Positions 41,430 through 50,280 of a stretch of 64,000 bases of DNA are shown here, in pieces. The notes under the pieces are model-generated. The model searched no databases. It saw only the letters and a list, made by a program, of their open reading frames with translations, and was not told the DNA's origin. The stretch is taken from NCBI RefSeq assembly GCF_014639795.1, contig NZ_BMGC01000016.1, forward strand, positions 1 through 64,000, read 5' to 3'. This stretch comes from Gordonia jinhuaensis. GTDB lineage: Bacteria > Actinomycetota > Actinomycetes > Mycobacteriales > Mycobacteriaceae. Positions within the stretch are counted from its first letter, which is position 1. Each line of letters opens with the position of its first letter. The position numbers were made by a program, and so were the translations under genes.

Positions 41430-42947
41430 GCGGCTGCCGCTGCTGGCCCCGCCACCGCTGCTGTTCCCATCACCGCTGTTGCCGGCGTCCTGCTCGTCGG
41501 CGTGGGTGTCCTCGTTGATGATGCGGGCCATGAGTTCGAGTACGGCACGGTCGGCGAACGCCCGCCATCGCGGTGCGAGCAGCTTCATGTACTTCTCCAC
41601 GTAGAGAAGCTGTTTGCCGATCAGTACGAGTTCGCGTGGCAGGCGCACGTCGTAGACCGCGGCCAGCTCGGTGAGTCGCCGTCCGAGATCACCGTAGGAG
41701 ACGTCGGAGAGGTTCTTACCGGCCAGCGGGGCGGCGAACCGCCGGAGATCCTTGGCGCCCTCGCGTGTGGAGGATCCGGGCCGCCGGACCGCACCCAGTT
41801 CCACGAGGACACGGCCGGCCGACTCATAGTCGTTGCGCACCAGCAGATCTCCGAACAGTCCACGGACCAGTCGACGGGTGCGCTCGTCGAAACGTCCGAC
41901 GATGCCGAAGTCGAGCAGCACGATCCGTCCCGACGAGTCGACGAGTACATTTCCGGCGTGCAGATCGCCGTGGAACAGTCCGCCGTGCAGCGCCGACTCC
42001 AGGAAGGTCAGCAGCAGGGTCCGTACGAGTGCGGTGCCGTCGTGTCCGGCGCGCCGGATGGCAGCGACGTCGTCGATACGGACCGCGTCGGTGATGCGTT
42101 CCATCGTCAGCACGCGACGGGTGGTGTGCGCGTGATCGACGCGTGCGGTCCGGACGAGATCGGCGTACGGGGTGGTGGCCAGTTGTGCGGAGAACTCCTC
42201 CATCGCCGCGGCCTCGGTGCGGAAGTCGAGTTCGGCGTCGAGGCTCTCGGCGAAGTCGGCGATGATGCCACGGGCGCCTGCCATCCGGCCGTAGCGCGAG
42301 AGCTCTGCCACGCGGGCGGTCGCCGAGAGGATCTCCACGTCGGCGGCGAGACGCCCCGCGATGTCCGGTCGCTGCACCTTCACCACCACCGACTCGCCTG
42401 CCATCGATTCGCCTGCCATCGACTCGCTGCTGTGCAGACGGGCGGTGTGCACCTGCGCGATGGAGGCCGAGGCGATGGGCGTCTCGTCGAAGCCGGCGAA
42501 GGCAGCGGAGACCGGTTGGCCCAATTCCTCGGCGATGATCGCGGCGACGGTGTCCGGTGATGCCGGCGCCACCCGATCGAGCAGTGACTCGAACTCACCC
42601 GACAGCGTCGGTGTGAACACGCCCGGACTCGACGCGATGAGCTGACCGAGTTTGACGTAGGTGGGGCCGAGTCGTTCGAACACGGTGCGCACCTGGCGGG
42701 CGGCGCGGCGTGGTGACAGCTCGCGCGTGGCGACACTCCCGATGGTGAACTCGGCCACCCCGAGGGTCGTCTGCACTGCGGTGGCCGCGACGCGCTGCGC
42801 GGTCGAGACGGCAGAGGTCGCCGGCAGCCCACTGTGCGCTGTGCGGTCGGTTGGCCCTGGCGGCTGCGCGTCGGAGTCGGATGTACTCGGCGGCTCCGGC
42901 GCGTCCGGCCGCGGGCTCGGTGTGGAAATATCGCTTCTATCAGGCAT
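41400..42947 (-). CDS. ABC1/UbiB-family atypical protein kinase
   Basis: The 515-residue protein has a disordered Pro/Ser N-terminus (1-50) and the UbiB/ADCK pattern: KLGQLIASSPGVF (the KxGQ motif), an Ala-rich nucleotide loop in ASASIAQVHTA, VVVKVQRP, FHGDLHAGNVLVD (catalytic loop) and VLLDFGIVGRF (DFG-like). Such proteins support quinone synthesis or membrane lipid homeostasis, probably as ATPases. Hydrophobicity near the C-terminus is modest. It ends inside the convergent nadB tail. A SMAGE duplication (15-nt repeat near 42385-42425) interrupts the beta-strand region before VVVK. Confidence 0.87.
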   Translation of the reverse strand: MPDRSDISTPSPRPDAPEPPSTSDSDAQPPGPTDRTAHSGLPATSAVSTAQRVAATAVQTTLGVAEFTIGSVATRELSPRRAARQVRTVFERLGPTYVKLGQLIASSPGVFTPTLSGEFESLLDRVAPASPDTVAAIIAEELGQPVSAAFAGFDETPIASASIAQVHTARLHSSESMAGESMAGESVVVKVQRPDIAGRLAADVEILSATARVAELSRYGRMAGARGIIADFAESLDAELDFRTEAAAMEEFSAQLATTPYADLVRTARVDHAHTTRRVLTMERITDAVRIDDVAAIRRAGHDGTALVRTLLLTFLESALHGGLFHGDLHAGNVLVDSSGRIVLLDFGIVGRFDERTRRLVRGLFGDLLVRNDYESAGRVLVELGAVRRPGSSTREGAKDLRRFAAPLAGKNLSDVSYGDLGRRLTELAAVYDVRLPRELVLIGKQLLYVEKYMKLLAPRWRAFADRAVLELMARIINEDTHADEQDAGNSGDGNSSGGGASSGSRSDHRDIRTR

Positions 42948-43239
42948 GACGGTGAAAAATGTGTGATCGTCCCAACGTCGGACCGGGGTGGTTCGGGTTC
43001 CCGAACGCAGCGCCGACGGGTGTTGTCTTGTCCCTGTTCAGTTGCTGTGATGTACCGGGAGCGACCGCCGATGTGGCGGTTGTCGCCCGAAACGACGCTA
43101 CTCCGGCACATGCGGAGGCCGGTTCGTGCGCCGCGAAACCGGACACGGATTTCCCCTCGAACCGGTCTACTCTGTAACGACCGGCGGGATCGGCAAGGGG
43201 TGACGACGATGAATTGTGGGCAGATGGGGGAGTGCGACC
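42948..43239. other. Divergent promoter region
   Basis: This 292-bp gap separates the UbiB-like gene from the unknown protein at 43240. A short frame at 42959-43177 has no codon or protein character I would trust. Otherwise I see only a possible -10-like TACTCT near 43168. Confidence 0.4.
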
Positions 43240-44130
43240 GTGTCGAGTGATGGCTGCTGGTCGACGATCATCTGCACCGGTTCCGAGCGTGCCGCGCTCG
43301 GCGACACCAGCGATCCCGGATGGGTGCTCGGATGTCGGCTCGGACTCGGTCATCGCGGCAACCACGCCACCGATGCCGAGGTGGTGCCGCGCTACGACCG
43401 CCGTCGCTGGCTGGAATGGAATGACGTCGATGATCACGCGCTCTCCCTGATCGAGCGCAACCCGTGCCCGGTGACCAACACAGCGGGCACATCGTGCATG
43501 CTCTTCGCCGACCACCCGGGCGTGCACTGGTTCGCCCGCACCAACGGCCACGCACCCGCCCCCGCGATGCCGCCGCAGCCGCGTATCGACACCATGCCGC
43601 GCCTGTCGGTGCCGCACACCGCGATGCTCACCGAGAACCCGGCAGTGGTGGAGGAGAGCGCTGGGCGCGAGGATGCTGAACCGGAGAATGCCGCGCGGGA
43701 GAACGTCGGATCCGAGGACGCGTCACCCGAACAGCAGGCTGCGCCGGCCACCGATCCCGATGCTCCCGACACGCGTCCGTTCCGGAGTCTGGCCGGTCGT
43801 GCGTCACCTGTCGACCGGCCGGCGCAACGCCGGCGCCCGGACGCCTCGCGCCACGAGGCGCCGGCGGAGCGGCCCGACGGGTTGCGGGCGCGGCCCGAGG
43901 GCGGGCGACGGTACAAACCCGACGTCGACGCCGAGTCAGCCCCGGCTGTCGGATCGCATGAGGCGAGCGCCGGAGACCTGGTCGCGGTGACGGGAAGCCG
44001 TCATGCGCGACCCGGCGCCGCCGAGGAGAGCGTCGGACCGGAGCCGGGGAACCGGGCCGAACTCGGTGCTGCTCTCGACGCGCTGGCCGCGGCTCTGACC
44101 CAGCTGGCCCAGGCCATCCGCAAGATGTGA
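43240..44130 (+). CDS. Unknown protein with conserved-looking N-terminal domain and long disordered tail
   Basis: GTG 43240 follows GGGGGAG with seven bases between and gives 296 residues. The first 110 residues look folded, with several Cys, His and Trp (DGCWSTIICTGSERAAL, LGCRLGLGHRGNHATD, NPCPVTNTAGTSCMLF, HPGVHWFAR), which could bind a metal. The rest is rich in Glu, Ala, Pro and Arg and probably disordered, ending in a short helix (LDALAAALTQLAQAIRKM). There is no signal peptide or membrane segment. I do not recognise the family. It stands alone between divergent and convergent neighbours. Confidence 0.65.
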   Translation: MSSDGCWSTIICTGSERAALGDTSDPGWVLGCRLGLGHRGNHATDAEVVPRYDRRRWLEWNDVDDHALSLIERNPCPVTNTAGTSCMLFADHPGVHWFARTNGHAPAPAMPPQPRIDTMPRLSVPHTAMLTENPAVVEESAGREDAEPENAARENVGSEDASPEQQAAPATDPDAPDTRPFRSLAGRASPVDRPAQRRRPDASRHEAPAERPDGLRARPEGGRRYKPDVDAESAPAVGSHEASAGDLVAVTGSRHARPGAAEESVGPEPGNRAELGAALDALAAALTQLAQAIRKM

Positions 44131-44141
44131 GATCGCGCTGC

Positions 44142-45224
44142 TCAACCGGCCAGTGCGGTGGTCGAGCGCGCGATGGCCGCGACGAAGGCGTCCACGTCGG
44201 AGTCGGTGGTGTCGAAACTGCACATCCAGCGCACCTCGCCGGTCGCACTGTTCCAGTCGTAGAAGTGGAAGTCGCGGCGTAGCTCGTCGGCGACACCCGG
44301 GGGCAGCGTCGCGAACACGGCGTTGACCTGCGTCGGCTGTGTGAACGTGACCCCCTGGATGGATCCATCGGCCAGCCCGGCCTCGACACCCGCGCGCAGC
44401 CGAGCGGCCGCCGCATTCGCCGCGCGGGCATTGCGCAGGAACAACTCATCGGTGAGCAGTGCGGTCAGTTGCGCGGAGACGAAGCGCATCTTCGAGGCGA
44501 GCTGCATACGGTGTTTGCGCAGATAGGGCAGCCCCGTGGCGGCCTGCGGGTCGAGCACCACGATCGCCTCGGCGCCCAGGGCGCCGTTCTTGGTGCCACC
44601 GAAACTCACCACGTCCACACCGACGTCGCGGGTGAATGCCCGCAACGGGAGGTCCAGGGCGGCGGCCGCATTCGCCAGGCGTGCGCCGTCGACGTACACC
44701 CGCATCCCGGCGGCGTGGCTGTACTGGGTGATCGCCGCGATCTCCTCGGGGGTGTAGAGCGTCCCGAGTTCGCTCGACTGGGTGAGGTAGACCGCGAGCG
44801 GCTGGGCACGGTGTTCATCGCCGTATCCCCACGCCTGGGTGGCGATCAGCTCGGGTGTGAGCTTGCCGTCGGGGGTGGGCACGGTCAGCAGTTTGATACC
44901 GGCCTTCTCCGGTGCGCCGCCCTCGTCGGTGTGGATGTGGGCGGTCGCCGAGCAGATCACCGCGCCCCACGGCGGCAGCATCGACAACAGGCCCACCACG
45001 TTCGCGCCGGTGCCGTTGAACACCGGGAACGCCGTCGCGCCGGTCCCGAAGTGTTCGGCGACCAGCGTCTGCAGCCGCTGCGTCTCCGAGTCGGCGCCGT
45101 AGGCCCGGTCGTGACCGACGTTGACTGCCGCGAGGGCGGCGAGGATCTCGGGTGAAGCTCCTGAATAGTTGTCCGAGGCAAAGGTGTGGGGCCCGGTGAA
45201 CTCGGTGGCGACGCGATCACTCAT
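44142..45224 (-). CDS. Threonine-aldolase-family (beta-eliminating lyase) PLP enzyme
   Basis: The 360-residue protein has the low-specificity L-threonine aldolase pattern: FASDNYSGASPEIL at the N-terminus, FNGTGANVVGL, the ALIC-like CSATAHIHTDEGGAPE segment, YVDGARLANAAAAL (PLP-contacting Asp) and the PLP lysine in SFGGTKNGALGAE. It cleaves a beta-hydroxy amino acid to glycine and an aldehyde, or acts as a related lyase. It ends 11 bp from the convergent unknown gene. It is a fold-type-I PLP enzyme but does not resemble EgtE closely, so I do not assign it to ergothioneine synthesis. Confidence 0.86.
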   Translation of the reverse strand: MSDRVATEFTGPHTFASDNYSGASPEILAALAAVNVGHDRAYGADSETQRLQTLVAEHFGTGATAFPVFNGTGANVVGLLSMLPPWGAVICSATAHIHTDEGGAPEKAGIKLLTVPTPDGKLTPELIATQAWGYGDEHRAQPLAVYLTQSSELGTLYTPEEIAAITQYSHAAGMRVYVDGARLANAAAALDLPLRAFTRDVGVDVVSFGGTKNGALGAEAIVVLDPQAATGLPYLRKHRMQLASKMRFVSAQLTALLTDELFLRNARAANAAAARLRAGVEAGLADGSIQGVTFTQPTQVNAVFATLPPGVADELRRDFHFYDWNSATGEVRWMCSFDTTDSDVDAFVAAIARSTTALAG

Positions 45225-45306
45225 ATCCGTAATCCTGCTCGCCGCCTATCCTCGCCGCGTCATGTGGGTGCGCGTTGTCGTTGCCCACCACATTCGGCTG
45301 AGCACA

Positions 45307-45360
45307 TACCCTACCGGGGTAGGATTTATCGACGCGCCGTGCTATACCAGATGGGGGTAT
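45307..45360. promoter_or_regulatory. Two CsoR-like operators upstream of csoR
   Basis: Site A, CCTACC-GG-GGTAGG (45310-45323), is a perfect inverted repeat. Site B, ATACC-N7-GGTAT (45344-45360), has the same spacing and G-rich spacer as the site before the CopB-type ATPase. Both lie 45-95 bp ahead of the csoR start codon. This fits copper-released autorepression. Confidence 0.72.
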
Positions 45361-45404
45361 GCGGGAAGGTACCGCGACACGAGTATCAGACAGGGGCGAG
45401 GGCC

Positions 45405-45746
45405 ATGGCCGATCCGGATGAGCAGGATGTGACCGCAGCGGTGACGCCGGACGAGGCGCATGCGCCGCACGGATACATCCACCGCAAGGACGACTATCTC
45501 AAACGGCTGCGGCGTATCGAAGGACAGGCGCGCGGCCTGCAGCGGATGGTCGACGAAGAGGCCTACTGCATCGACATCCTCACCCAGGTCACCGCGATGA
45601 CCAAGGCGCTGCAGGCTGTGAGCATCGGTCTGCTCGAGGAGCACATGAACCACTGCGTGGTCCACGCCGCTCAGGAGAGTGACGAAGCCGGCCAGCTCAA
45701 GGTCAAAGAAGCCATGGACGCCATCGCGCGCCTGGTGAAGTCCTGA
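45405..45746 (+). CDS. csoR: CsoR-type copper-sensing repressor
   Basis: ATG 45405 gives 113 residues of the DUF156 all-helical repressor family. The Cu(I) ligands fit the C-H-C pattern: Cys in EEAYCIDILTQV, and His and Cys in HMNHCVVHA. The basic face RKDDYLKRLRRIEGQARGLQR is the DNA-binding helix region. It would bind the G-rich inverted repeats upstream of itself and of the CopB-type ATPase and leave on Cu(I) binding. The chaperone and copper ATPase genes follow on the same strand. Confidence 0.9.
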   Translation: MADPDEQDVTAAVTPDEAHAPHGYIHRKDDYLKRLRRIEGQARGLQRMVDEEAYCIDILTQVTAMTKALQAVSIGLLEEHMNHCVVHAAQESDEAGQLKVKEAMDAIARLVKS

Positions 45747-45818
45747 CCGCAGCCTTCTCGTCGAACGACACGTGCCATCCGCACCCTTATCAATGAAGAC
45801 AATTCAGGAGGTTCGATC

Positions 45819-46025
45819 GTGAGCGCCACCGCCACATTCACCGTCACCGGTATGACCTGTAGCCATTGCGTCGCCTCGGTCACCGAAGAGGTGTCCGAGA
45901 TCCCCGGCGTCGAGAAGGTCGACGTCGACCTCGACACCGGTGCGGTGTCGATCGCCTCCGCCGAGCCGCTGGAGCGTGCCGCGGTCGAGTCCGCTGTGCG
46001 TGAGGCGGGTTACGAGCTGGTCTGA
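45819..46025 (+). CDS. copZ: CopZ-like copper chaperone (HMA domain)
   Basis: GTG 45819, seven bases after AGGAGG, encodes a 68-residue single HMA domain with the metal site [11 protein letters not shown] and a ferredoxin-like fold ending VREAGYELV. It should carry Cu(I) to the ATPase encoded next. The stop overlaps the copA start by one base (TGATG). Confidence 0.93.
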   Translation: MSATATFTVTGMTCSHCVASVTEEVSEIPGVEKVDVDLDTGAVSIASAEPLERAAVESAVREAGYELV

Positions 46026-48310
46026 TGAGCGCCACACCGGTGGTGCCCGATGCCGCCGACACCGCGACCGTCGATGCCGTCGATCTCGACATCACTGGCA
46101 TGACATGTGCCTCGTGTGCGTCGCGAATCGAGCGCAAACTCAACAAGATCGACGGCGCGCAGGCCACGGTGAACTATGCGACCGAGCGCGCGCATGTGCG
46201 GCTGTCGCGTGGTGACTTGTCGCCGTCGGAGTTGATCGCCACGGTCCGCGCGGCCGGCTATGACGCCGCGGTGGCTCACCGCGCCGACGCCGCCTCCGAT
46301 GAGACCGCGGCGACACGCGACGCTGAACTCGCCTCGATGCGTAGTCGGCTGATCGTCGCAGTCGCCCTTGCCATCCCGGTCATCGTGCTCGCGATGGTGC
46401 CGGCATGGCAGTTCGACGGCTGGCAGTGGGTGAGTCTGGTCCTGACGATCCCGGTGGTCTTCTGGTGCGGAGCCGGATTCCACCGCGCCGCCGCGGTGAA
46501 CCTGCGCCACGGTGCGGCGACGATGGACACGCTCATCTCGGTGGGCACCATGGCCGCGTTCTGGTGGTCGGTGTACGCGTTGGTCGTCGGCGACGCCGGG
46601 ATGATCGGGATGCGGCATTCACTGGAATGGGTCTCGTCCTCCGGCGGTGCCGACGCGATCTACCTGGAAGCGGCCGCCGGTGTCACCGCATTCGTCCTGG
46701 CGGGTCGGTACTTCGAACTGCGCTCCAGGCGCAACGCCGGCGCAGCTCTGCGGTCGCTGATGTCGTTGGGAGCCAAGGACGTCAGCATTCTCGACCCGGA
46801 TGCGCAGCGTGAGCGTCGGATCAGTGTGTCGGACTTGTCGGTCGGTGATCTCATGGTGGTACGCCCTGGTGAGACGATCGCCACCGACGGCACGGTGACC
46901 CAGGGACGTTCGGCAGTGGACGCCTCGATGATCACCGGTGAGTCGGTCCCGGTGGAGACCGCACCCGGCGACCGGGTGGTGGGCGGGACCGTCAACACGT
47001 CGGGCCGGATGATCGTGCGCGCCGATCGTGTGGGATCGGATACGCAGATGGCGCAGATGGCGCGCATGGTCGCGCAGGCGCAGAACGACAAGGCGCATGT
47101 CGCGCGACTGGCCGACCGCATCTCCGGCTATTTCGTGCCTGCGGTGATCGTGATCGCGATCATCACCGCTGTCGCGTGGATCGCGTCGGGAGCGGATGCG
47201 GTATCGGCCTTCACCGCTGCGGTCGCGGTGCTCATCATCGCCTGCCCGTGTGCGCTGGGCTTGGCTACGCCGACCGCGCTGATGATCGGCACCGCTCGTG
47301 GCGCCCGCGCCGGGATCCTCATCAAAGGCCCTGCCGCGCTGGAATCCTCGGGTCCGATCGACACCGTCGTCTTCGACAAGACGGGGACCCTGACCACCGG
47401 CCACATGACGGTCGAGCGCGTGACCACGCGCACCGGCGGCGGTAGTGAATCCCCCGAGGGCAGGCGCGTGCTGCGGATGGCCGCAGCCGTGGAGAACGCC
47501 TCCGAACACCCGATCGCCCGCGCGATCGTGCGGGCGGCGGCCGAGCACGGACCGATCGCTGATGTGGACGACTTCGTGGCCACCCCCGGCTTCGGTGCGA
47601 GCGGTGTGGTCGACGGATGCGAGGCCAGCGTGGGTCGAACCGACCGGTGCGACCTACCCGACGCCCTGCACGCGGCCGTCGAGGATGCCCTCGCATCCGG
47701 CGCCGACAGTGCGGTCACCGTGGTGAGCGTTGTCGTGGACGGCCGGGTCGAGGCCGTGATCAGTATCTCCGATCCCCCGAAAGAGCATGCGGAGACGGCG
47801 ATCTCGGAACTACACCGCTCCGGAATAAGGACCGTCCTGCTCACCGGCGACCGACAGGAGGTCGGTGAGCAGGTGGGCGCTGCCGTGGGCGTCGACGAGG
47901 TGATCGGCGGAGTCGACCCCGCCGGAAAAGTGGAGGCTGTCAACCGGCTGCGGTCCACCGGTGCCCGCGTGGCGATGGTCGGCGACGGAGTCAACGACGC
48001 CGCCGCGATCGCGAGCGCCGATCTGGGTGTGGCGATGGGGGCCGGCAGTGATGTCGCGATCAACGCCGGCGACCTGACCGTGGTCGGTGACGATCCGCGC
48101 GGCGTGGTCGATGCGATCCGCCTCGCGCGCGCGACGTTGCGGGTGATCCACGGAAACCTCTTCTGGGCCTTCGCCTACAACGTGGCAGCGATCCCGTTGG
48201 CGGCCGCCGGACTGCTCAATCCGATGATCGCCGGTGCTGCGATGGCCGTGTCGTCGGCGTTCGTTGTGGGTAACAGCCTGCGGCTCACCAGGTTTCGTAC
48301 GCTGCGCTGA
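46025..48310 (+). CDS. copA: Cu(I)-exporting P1B-ATPase, CopA/CtpV-like
   Basis: The 761-residue ATPase has an N-terminal HMA domain (GMTCASCAS, about 25-33). Helices follow up to the CPC site ([16 protein letters not shown], Cys407 and Cys409), then DKTGT (Asp451), HP motif SEHPIARAI and [10 protein letters not shown]. Ala replaces the usual Pro in the last motif. CPC with CxxC is the Cu(I) efflux class. The csoR-copZ-copA order and upstream CsoR-like sites mark this as the copper-inducible detoxification operon. It is distinct from the CtpB-like ATPase, which resembles it most in the HMA region. Confidence 0.92.
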   Translation: MSATPVVPDAADTATVDAVDLDITGMTCASCASRIERKLNKIDGAQATVNYATERAHVRLSRGDLSPSELIATVRAAGYDAAVAHRADAASDETAATRDAELASMRSRLIVAVALAIPVIVLAMVPAWQFDGWQWVSLVLTIPVVFWCGAGFHRAAAVNLRHGAATMDTLISVGTMAAFWWSVYALVVGDAGMIGMRHSLEWVSSSGGADAIYLEAAAGVTAFVLAGRYFELRSRRNAGAALRSLMSLGAKDVSILDPDAQRERRISVSDLSVGDLMVVRPGETIATDGTVTQGRSAVDASMITGESVPVETAPGDRVVGGTVNTSGRMIVRADRVGSDTQMAQMARMVAQAQNDKAHVARLADRISGYFVPAVIVIAIITAVAWIASGADAVSAFTAAVAVLIIACPCALGLATPTALMIGTARGARAGILIKGPAALESSGPIDTVVFDKTGTLTTGHMTVERVTTRTGGGSESPEGRRVLRMAAAVENASEHPIARAIVRAAAEHGPIADVDDFVATPGFGASGVVDGCEASVGRTDRCDLPDALHAAVEDALASGADSAVTVVSVVVDGRVEAVISISDPPKEHAETAISELHRSGIRTVLLTGDRQEVGEQVGAAVGVDEVIGGVDPAGKVEAVNRLRSTGARVAMVGDGVNDAAAIASADLGVAMGAGSDVAINAGDLTVVGDDPRGVVDAIRLARATLRVIHGNLFWAFAYNVAAIPLAAAGLLNPMIAGAAMAVSSAFVVGNSLRLTRFRTLR

Positions 48311-48315
48311 TCTGC

Positions 48316-48891
48316 TCAGCGCACGCGGGAGGCGCTGTCACGCGCTCCGTCCAGGTGGACCAGGAACCGTGGCCGCAGCGACTCATCGGGTAGGGCGACA
48401 CGCAGGTTCTCGGCGGCTTCGCGGAGGCGGGCGATGATGTCGTCGTAGGACACCTCCGGCGCCGCGACGACGGTCACCTGCACGAGTTCACGCTTGCGGT
48501 CGTCGAGGGCGCGGGCCTTCGCCGAGGTGATCTCCGGAGCCGCTGCGATCTCGTCGGCGATGGCGTCGGCCACCTTGTTCGGCGCGAGAGTGAGCTTGCC
48601 GCCGGCATTGGACCCGGGCAACGACAGCGTGCGGGCGCGCTGCGGACGAACGTTCACCGCGAGCAGCCAGATTCCCAGAACCACACCGATGACCGCGACC
48701 CCGACGAGTGCCCACACCCACCAGCTCGAATCCGGGGCGGTGCGAAACCAGTTGAGGTCCAGTCGCTGCATCCGATCATGGATCCACGACGCGTTGGATT
48801 TCCAGCCGATGGCTGCGGCGCCCACGACGATCATGGCCGCGCCGACGATGAACACGATGAGGCGATTGAATGCCGCTGGTCCGTGATTCAT
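48316..48891 (-). CDS. AmaP-like alkaline-shock membrane anchor protein
   Basis: The 191-residue protein has two hydrophobic helices (about 8-30 and 57-78, the latter WWVWALVGVAVIGVVLGIWLL). A cytosolic domain follows with KVADAIADEIAAAPEITSAKA and a VTVVAAPEVSYDDIIARLRE segment. This is the layout of AmaP, which anchors Asp23 to the membrane in Gram-positives. It is the last gene of the Asp23 cluster, with a four-base overlap to the DUF6286-type gene. Assignment rests on topology and context. Confidence 0.72.
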   Translation of the reverse strand: MNHGPAAFNRLIVFIVGAAMIVVGAAAIGWKSNASWIHDRMQRLDLNWFRTAPDSSWWVWALVGVAVIGVVLGIWLLAVNVRPQRARTLSLPGSNAGGKLTLAPNKVADAIADEIAAAPEITSAKARALDDRKRELVQVTVVAAPEVSYDDIIARLREAAENLRVALPDESLRPRFLVHLDGARDSASRVR

Positions 48892-49523
48892 GCCGAGACC
48901 TCCGTGGTGTGTTCGGTGCCGGTGCCGGTGCCGGTGCTGCTGGTGCCCGTGCTCGTGTCGCTGTCTGACGTACCGTGGTGCGCATCTGTGGTCACCGGGA
49001 TCACACGGGTCTTCACCGTCACCTTCAACGGTTTCACTGTTCCCGACAGGGCCTGGGTGACCTTCGACGACACCTCGTCGGAGGCGGCGGCGTCGGTGGT
49101 GACGATCCGTACGGTGGCGCGGCGCCTGCCGACCACGGTGTGCGCTTTGTGCACCGAGTCGACCGTTCGGGCCACCGCACTCGCGCGCCGGGCGAGGTCA
49201 CCACGTCGGGTCCAGGTCCACTCGTCGTAGATGCCGACGTGGGTGCGTCGTCGTAGGAGCAGCGAGGAGCACACCAGGATCAGGCCGACAACCACGAGGG
49301 CGATGGCAGCTACCCACATCCACGTCGACCAGCTGATGTGGCCGAACCAGCGGAAAGCGGCTGCGTACCACTCGGTTCCCGAGATCCAGCCCGCCTCGAT
49401 GATGAGATCGTGCACCGCGATGGCGGCCAGGGCGAGAAAGCCGATGGCGATGATCGTGCCGTAGTAGACGGCCGACGGCAGCGCGGTCGGCGTCTTCAGG
49501 CTCTTCACGTTCGTCCTACTCAT
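48888..49523 (-). CDS. DUF6286-type two-helix membrane protein of the Asp23 cluster
   Basis: The 211-residue protein has helices at about 23-45 and 70-92 (WMWVAAIALVVVGLILVCSS). A cytosolic domain with RRATVRIVTTDAAASDEVSSKVTQAL and a Ser/Thr/Gly-rich C-terminal tail follows. This matches the actinobacterial DUF6286 family, which accompanies Asp23 genes and resembles AmaP. The tail has a short STGTGTGT repeat. It overlaps the AmaP-like gene by ATGA. Initiation signals at ATG 49523 are weak. Confidence 0.7.
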   Translation of the reverse strand: MSRTNVKSLKTPTALPSAVYYGTIIAIGFLALAAIAVHDLIIEAGWISGTEWYAAAFRWFGHISWSTWMWVAAIALVVVGLILVCSSLLLRRRTHVGIYDEWTWTRRGDLARRASAVARTVDSVHKAHTVVGRRRATVRIVTTDAAASDEVSSKVTQALSGTVKPLKVTVKTRVIPVTTDAHHGTSDSDTSTGTSSTGTGTGTEHTTEVSA

Positions 49524-49635
49524 GGTGATGCTCGCTCATTGTGCGCCTCTTTCGACGTCGTCTACCTCGCCGGGGGAGAAGTCCTCGGCGGTGTGGTGTG
49601 GCGGATGCAGATCCATGTGGTTGATGAGTGCAGGT

Positions 49636-50037
49636 CTATTCGGGACCCGTGTGGCTGCGCAGTGAGCTACGCGCGACCAACTCGGCGACGTCCACATCCA
49701 CGCGAGTGGGGGTGATACCGGTGAGTTCCTGGACGCGTCCGGTCACATGGGCGCGAACGTCGTTGCACACCTTGGTGATCGGCGAGGGCCACAGCACCGC
49801 GATGGAGATGGAGAAGGTCGCGGGCTCGTGCATCTCGGCGAGTGCATGCGGTGTACCGCGTCCGCCGAGCAATCCCTGACCGCTGCGCGCGATCACACCG
49901 TCGACCTCGAGGGCCGCGGTCTCGGCGATCTTCACCCCGACCCGGTCCTTGTAAGTCAGGGTGCCGCGGTCGCCCGCGACTCTCGGCAGGGTGTCCGCCG
50001 CCGACGACGAGTCGCCGTGCGGCGCCGGCTCAGCCAC
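49636..50037 (-). CDS. Asp23/Gls24-family envelope stress protein (third copy)
   Basis: The 133-residue protein starts at GTG 50037, eight bases inside the end of the DUF2273 gene. The Asp23 fold is visible as YKDRVGVKIAETAALEVDGVIARS, then strands with FSISIAVLWPSPITKVCNDV and the C-terminal LTGITPTRVDVDVAELV. Asp23 proteins form a cytosolic layer at the membrane and respond to envelope or alkaline stress. Its partners are the DUF2273 and AmaP/DUF6286-like proteins of the same cluster. Confidence 0.85.
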   Translation of the reverse strand: MAEPAPHGDSSSAADTLPRVAGDRGTLTYKDRVGVKIAETAALEVDGVIARSGQGLLGGRGTPHALAEMHEPATFSISIAVLWPSPITKVCNDVRAHVTGRVQELTGITPTRVDVDVAELVARSSLRSHTGPE

Positions 50038-50209
50038 GGTTCCGGCTCCGCAGCAAGGCCATCAGGTCGATCGTCCCGTCGCGCTGCAGACCGATAGCCA
50101 GGCCGATGACACCCAGGACGATCGCCAGGATGAAGCCCCCGAAACCCCCGGTGGTCGCTGCGATGGCCAGCAGCAGCCCGACGAACAGACCGATTATTGC
50201 GTTGCTCAT
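50030..50209 (-). CDS. DUF2273-family 59-residue membrane protein
   Basis: ATG 50209, after AGGA, gives a 59-residue protein made of two hydrophobic helices (IIGLFVGLLLAIAATTGG and FILAIVLGVIGLAIGL) and a short basic tail with LLRSRNRG. Length and layout match DUF2273 proteins that accompany Asp23 genes in many Gram-positives, likely a membrane anchor. It overlaps the next Asp23 gene by eight bases. Confidence 0.82.
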   Translation of the reverse strand: MSNAIIGLFVGLLLAIAATTGGFGGFILAIVLGVIGLAIGLQRDGTIDLMALLRSRNRG

Positions 50210-50236
50210 GATTCCTGCCTCGGATCAGATGTGGTG

Positions 50237-50279
50237 CACGTGGGTTGGTTTCACGTGGGTTGGTTGTCACGTGGGTTGG
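50237..50279. repeat. Three direct repeats of CACGTGGGTTGG within the Asp23 cluster
   Basis: Copies start at 50237, 50252 and 50268, a 15-16 bp period, in the 71-bp gap between the J-domain-like gene and the DUF2273 gene. This is the only sizeable non-coding gap in the 5' half of the cluster, so they could be a protein-binding array or an RNA element setting expression of the downstream genes. Confidence 0.75.
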
Positions 50280-50280
50280 G

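Noticed and set aside
42959-43177. A 72-codon frame in the divergent gap before the unknown gene at 43240
   Set aside because: Poor start context, no recognisable domain, and Cys/Pro-rich composition like random high-GC sequence.
44142-45224. EgtE candidate to complete the ergothioneine pathway
   Set aside because: The motifs match the threonine aldolase family rather than EgtE, and the gene is 10 kb away on the other strand.
49536-49616. A 26-codon minus-strand frame (beginning MDLHPPHHT) between the third Asp23 gene and the DUF6286-type gene
   Set aside because: No ribosome binding site and very short. It could couple translation to the next gene, but I cannot support it as a gene.
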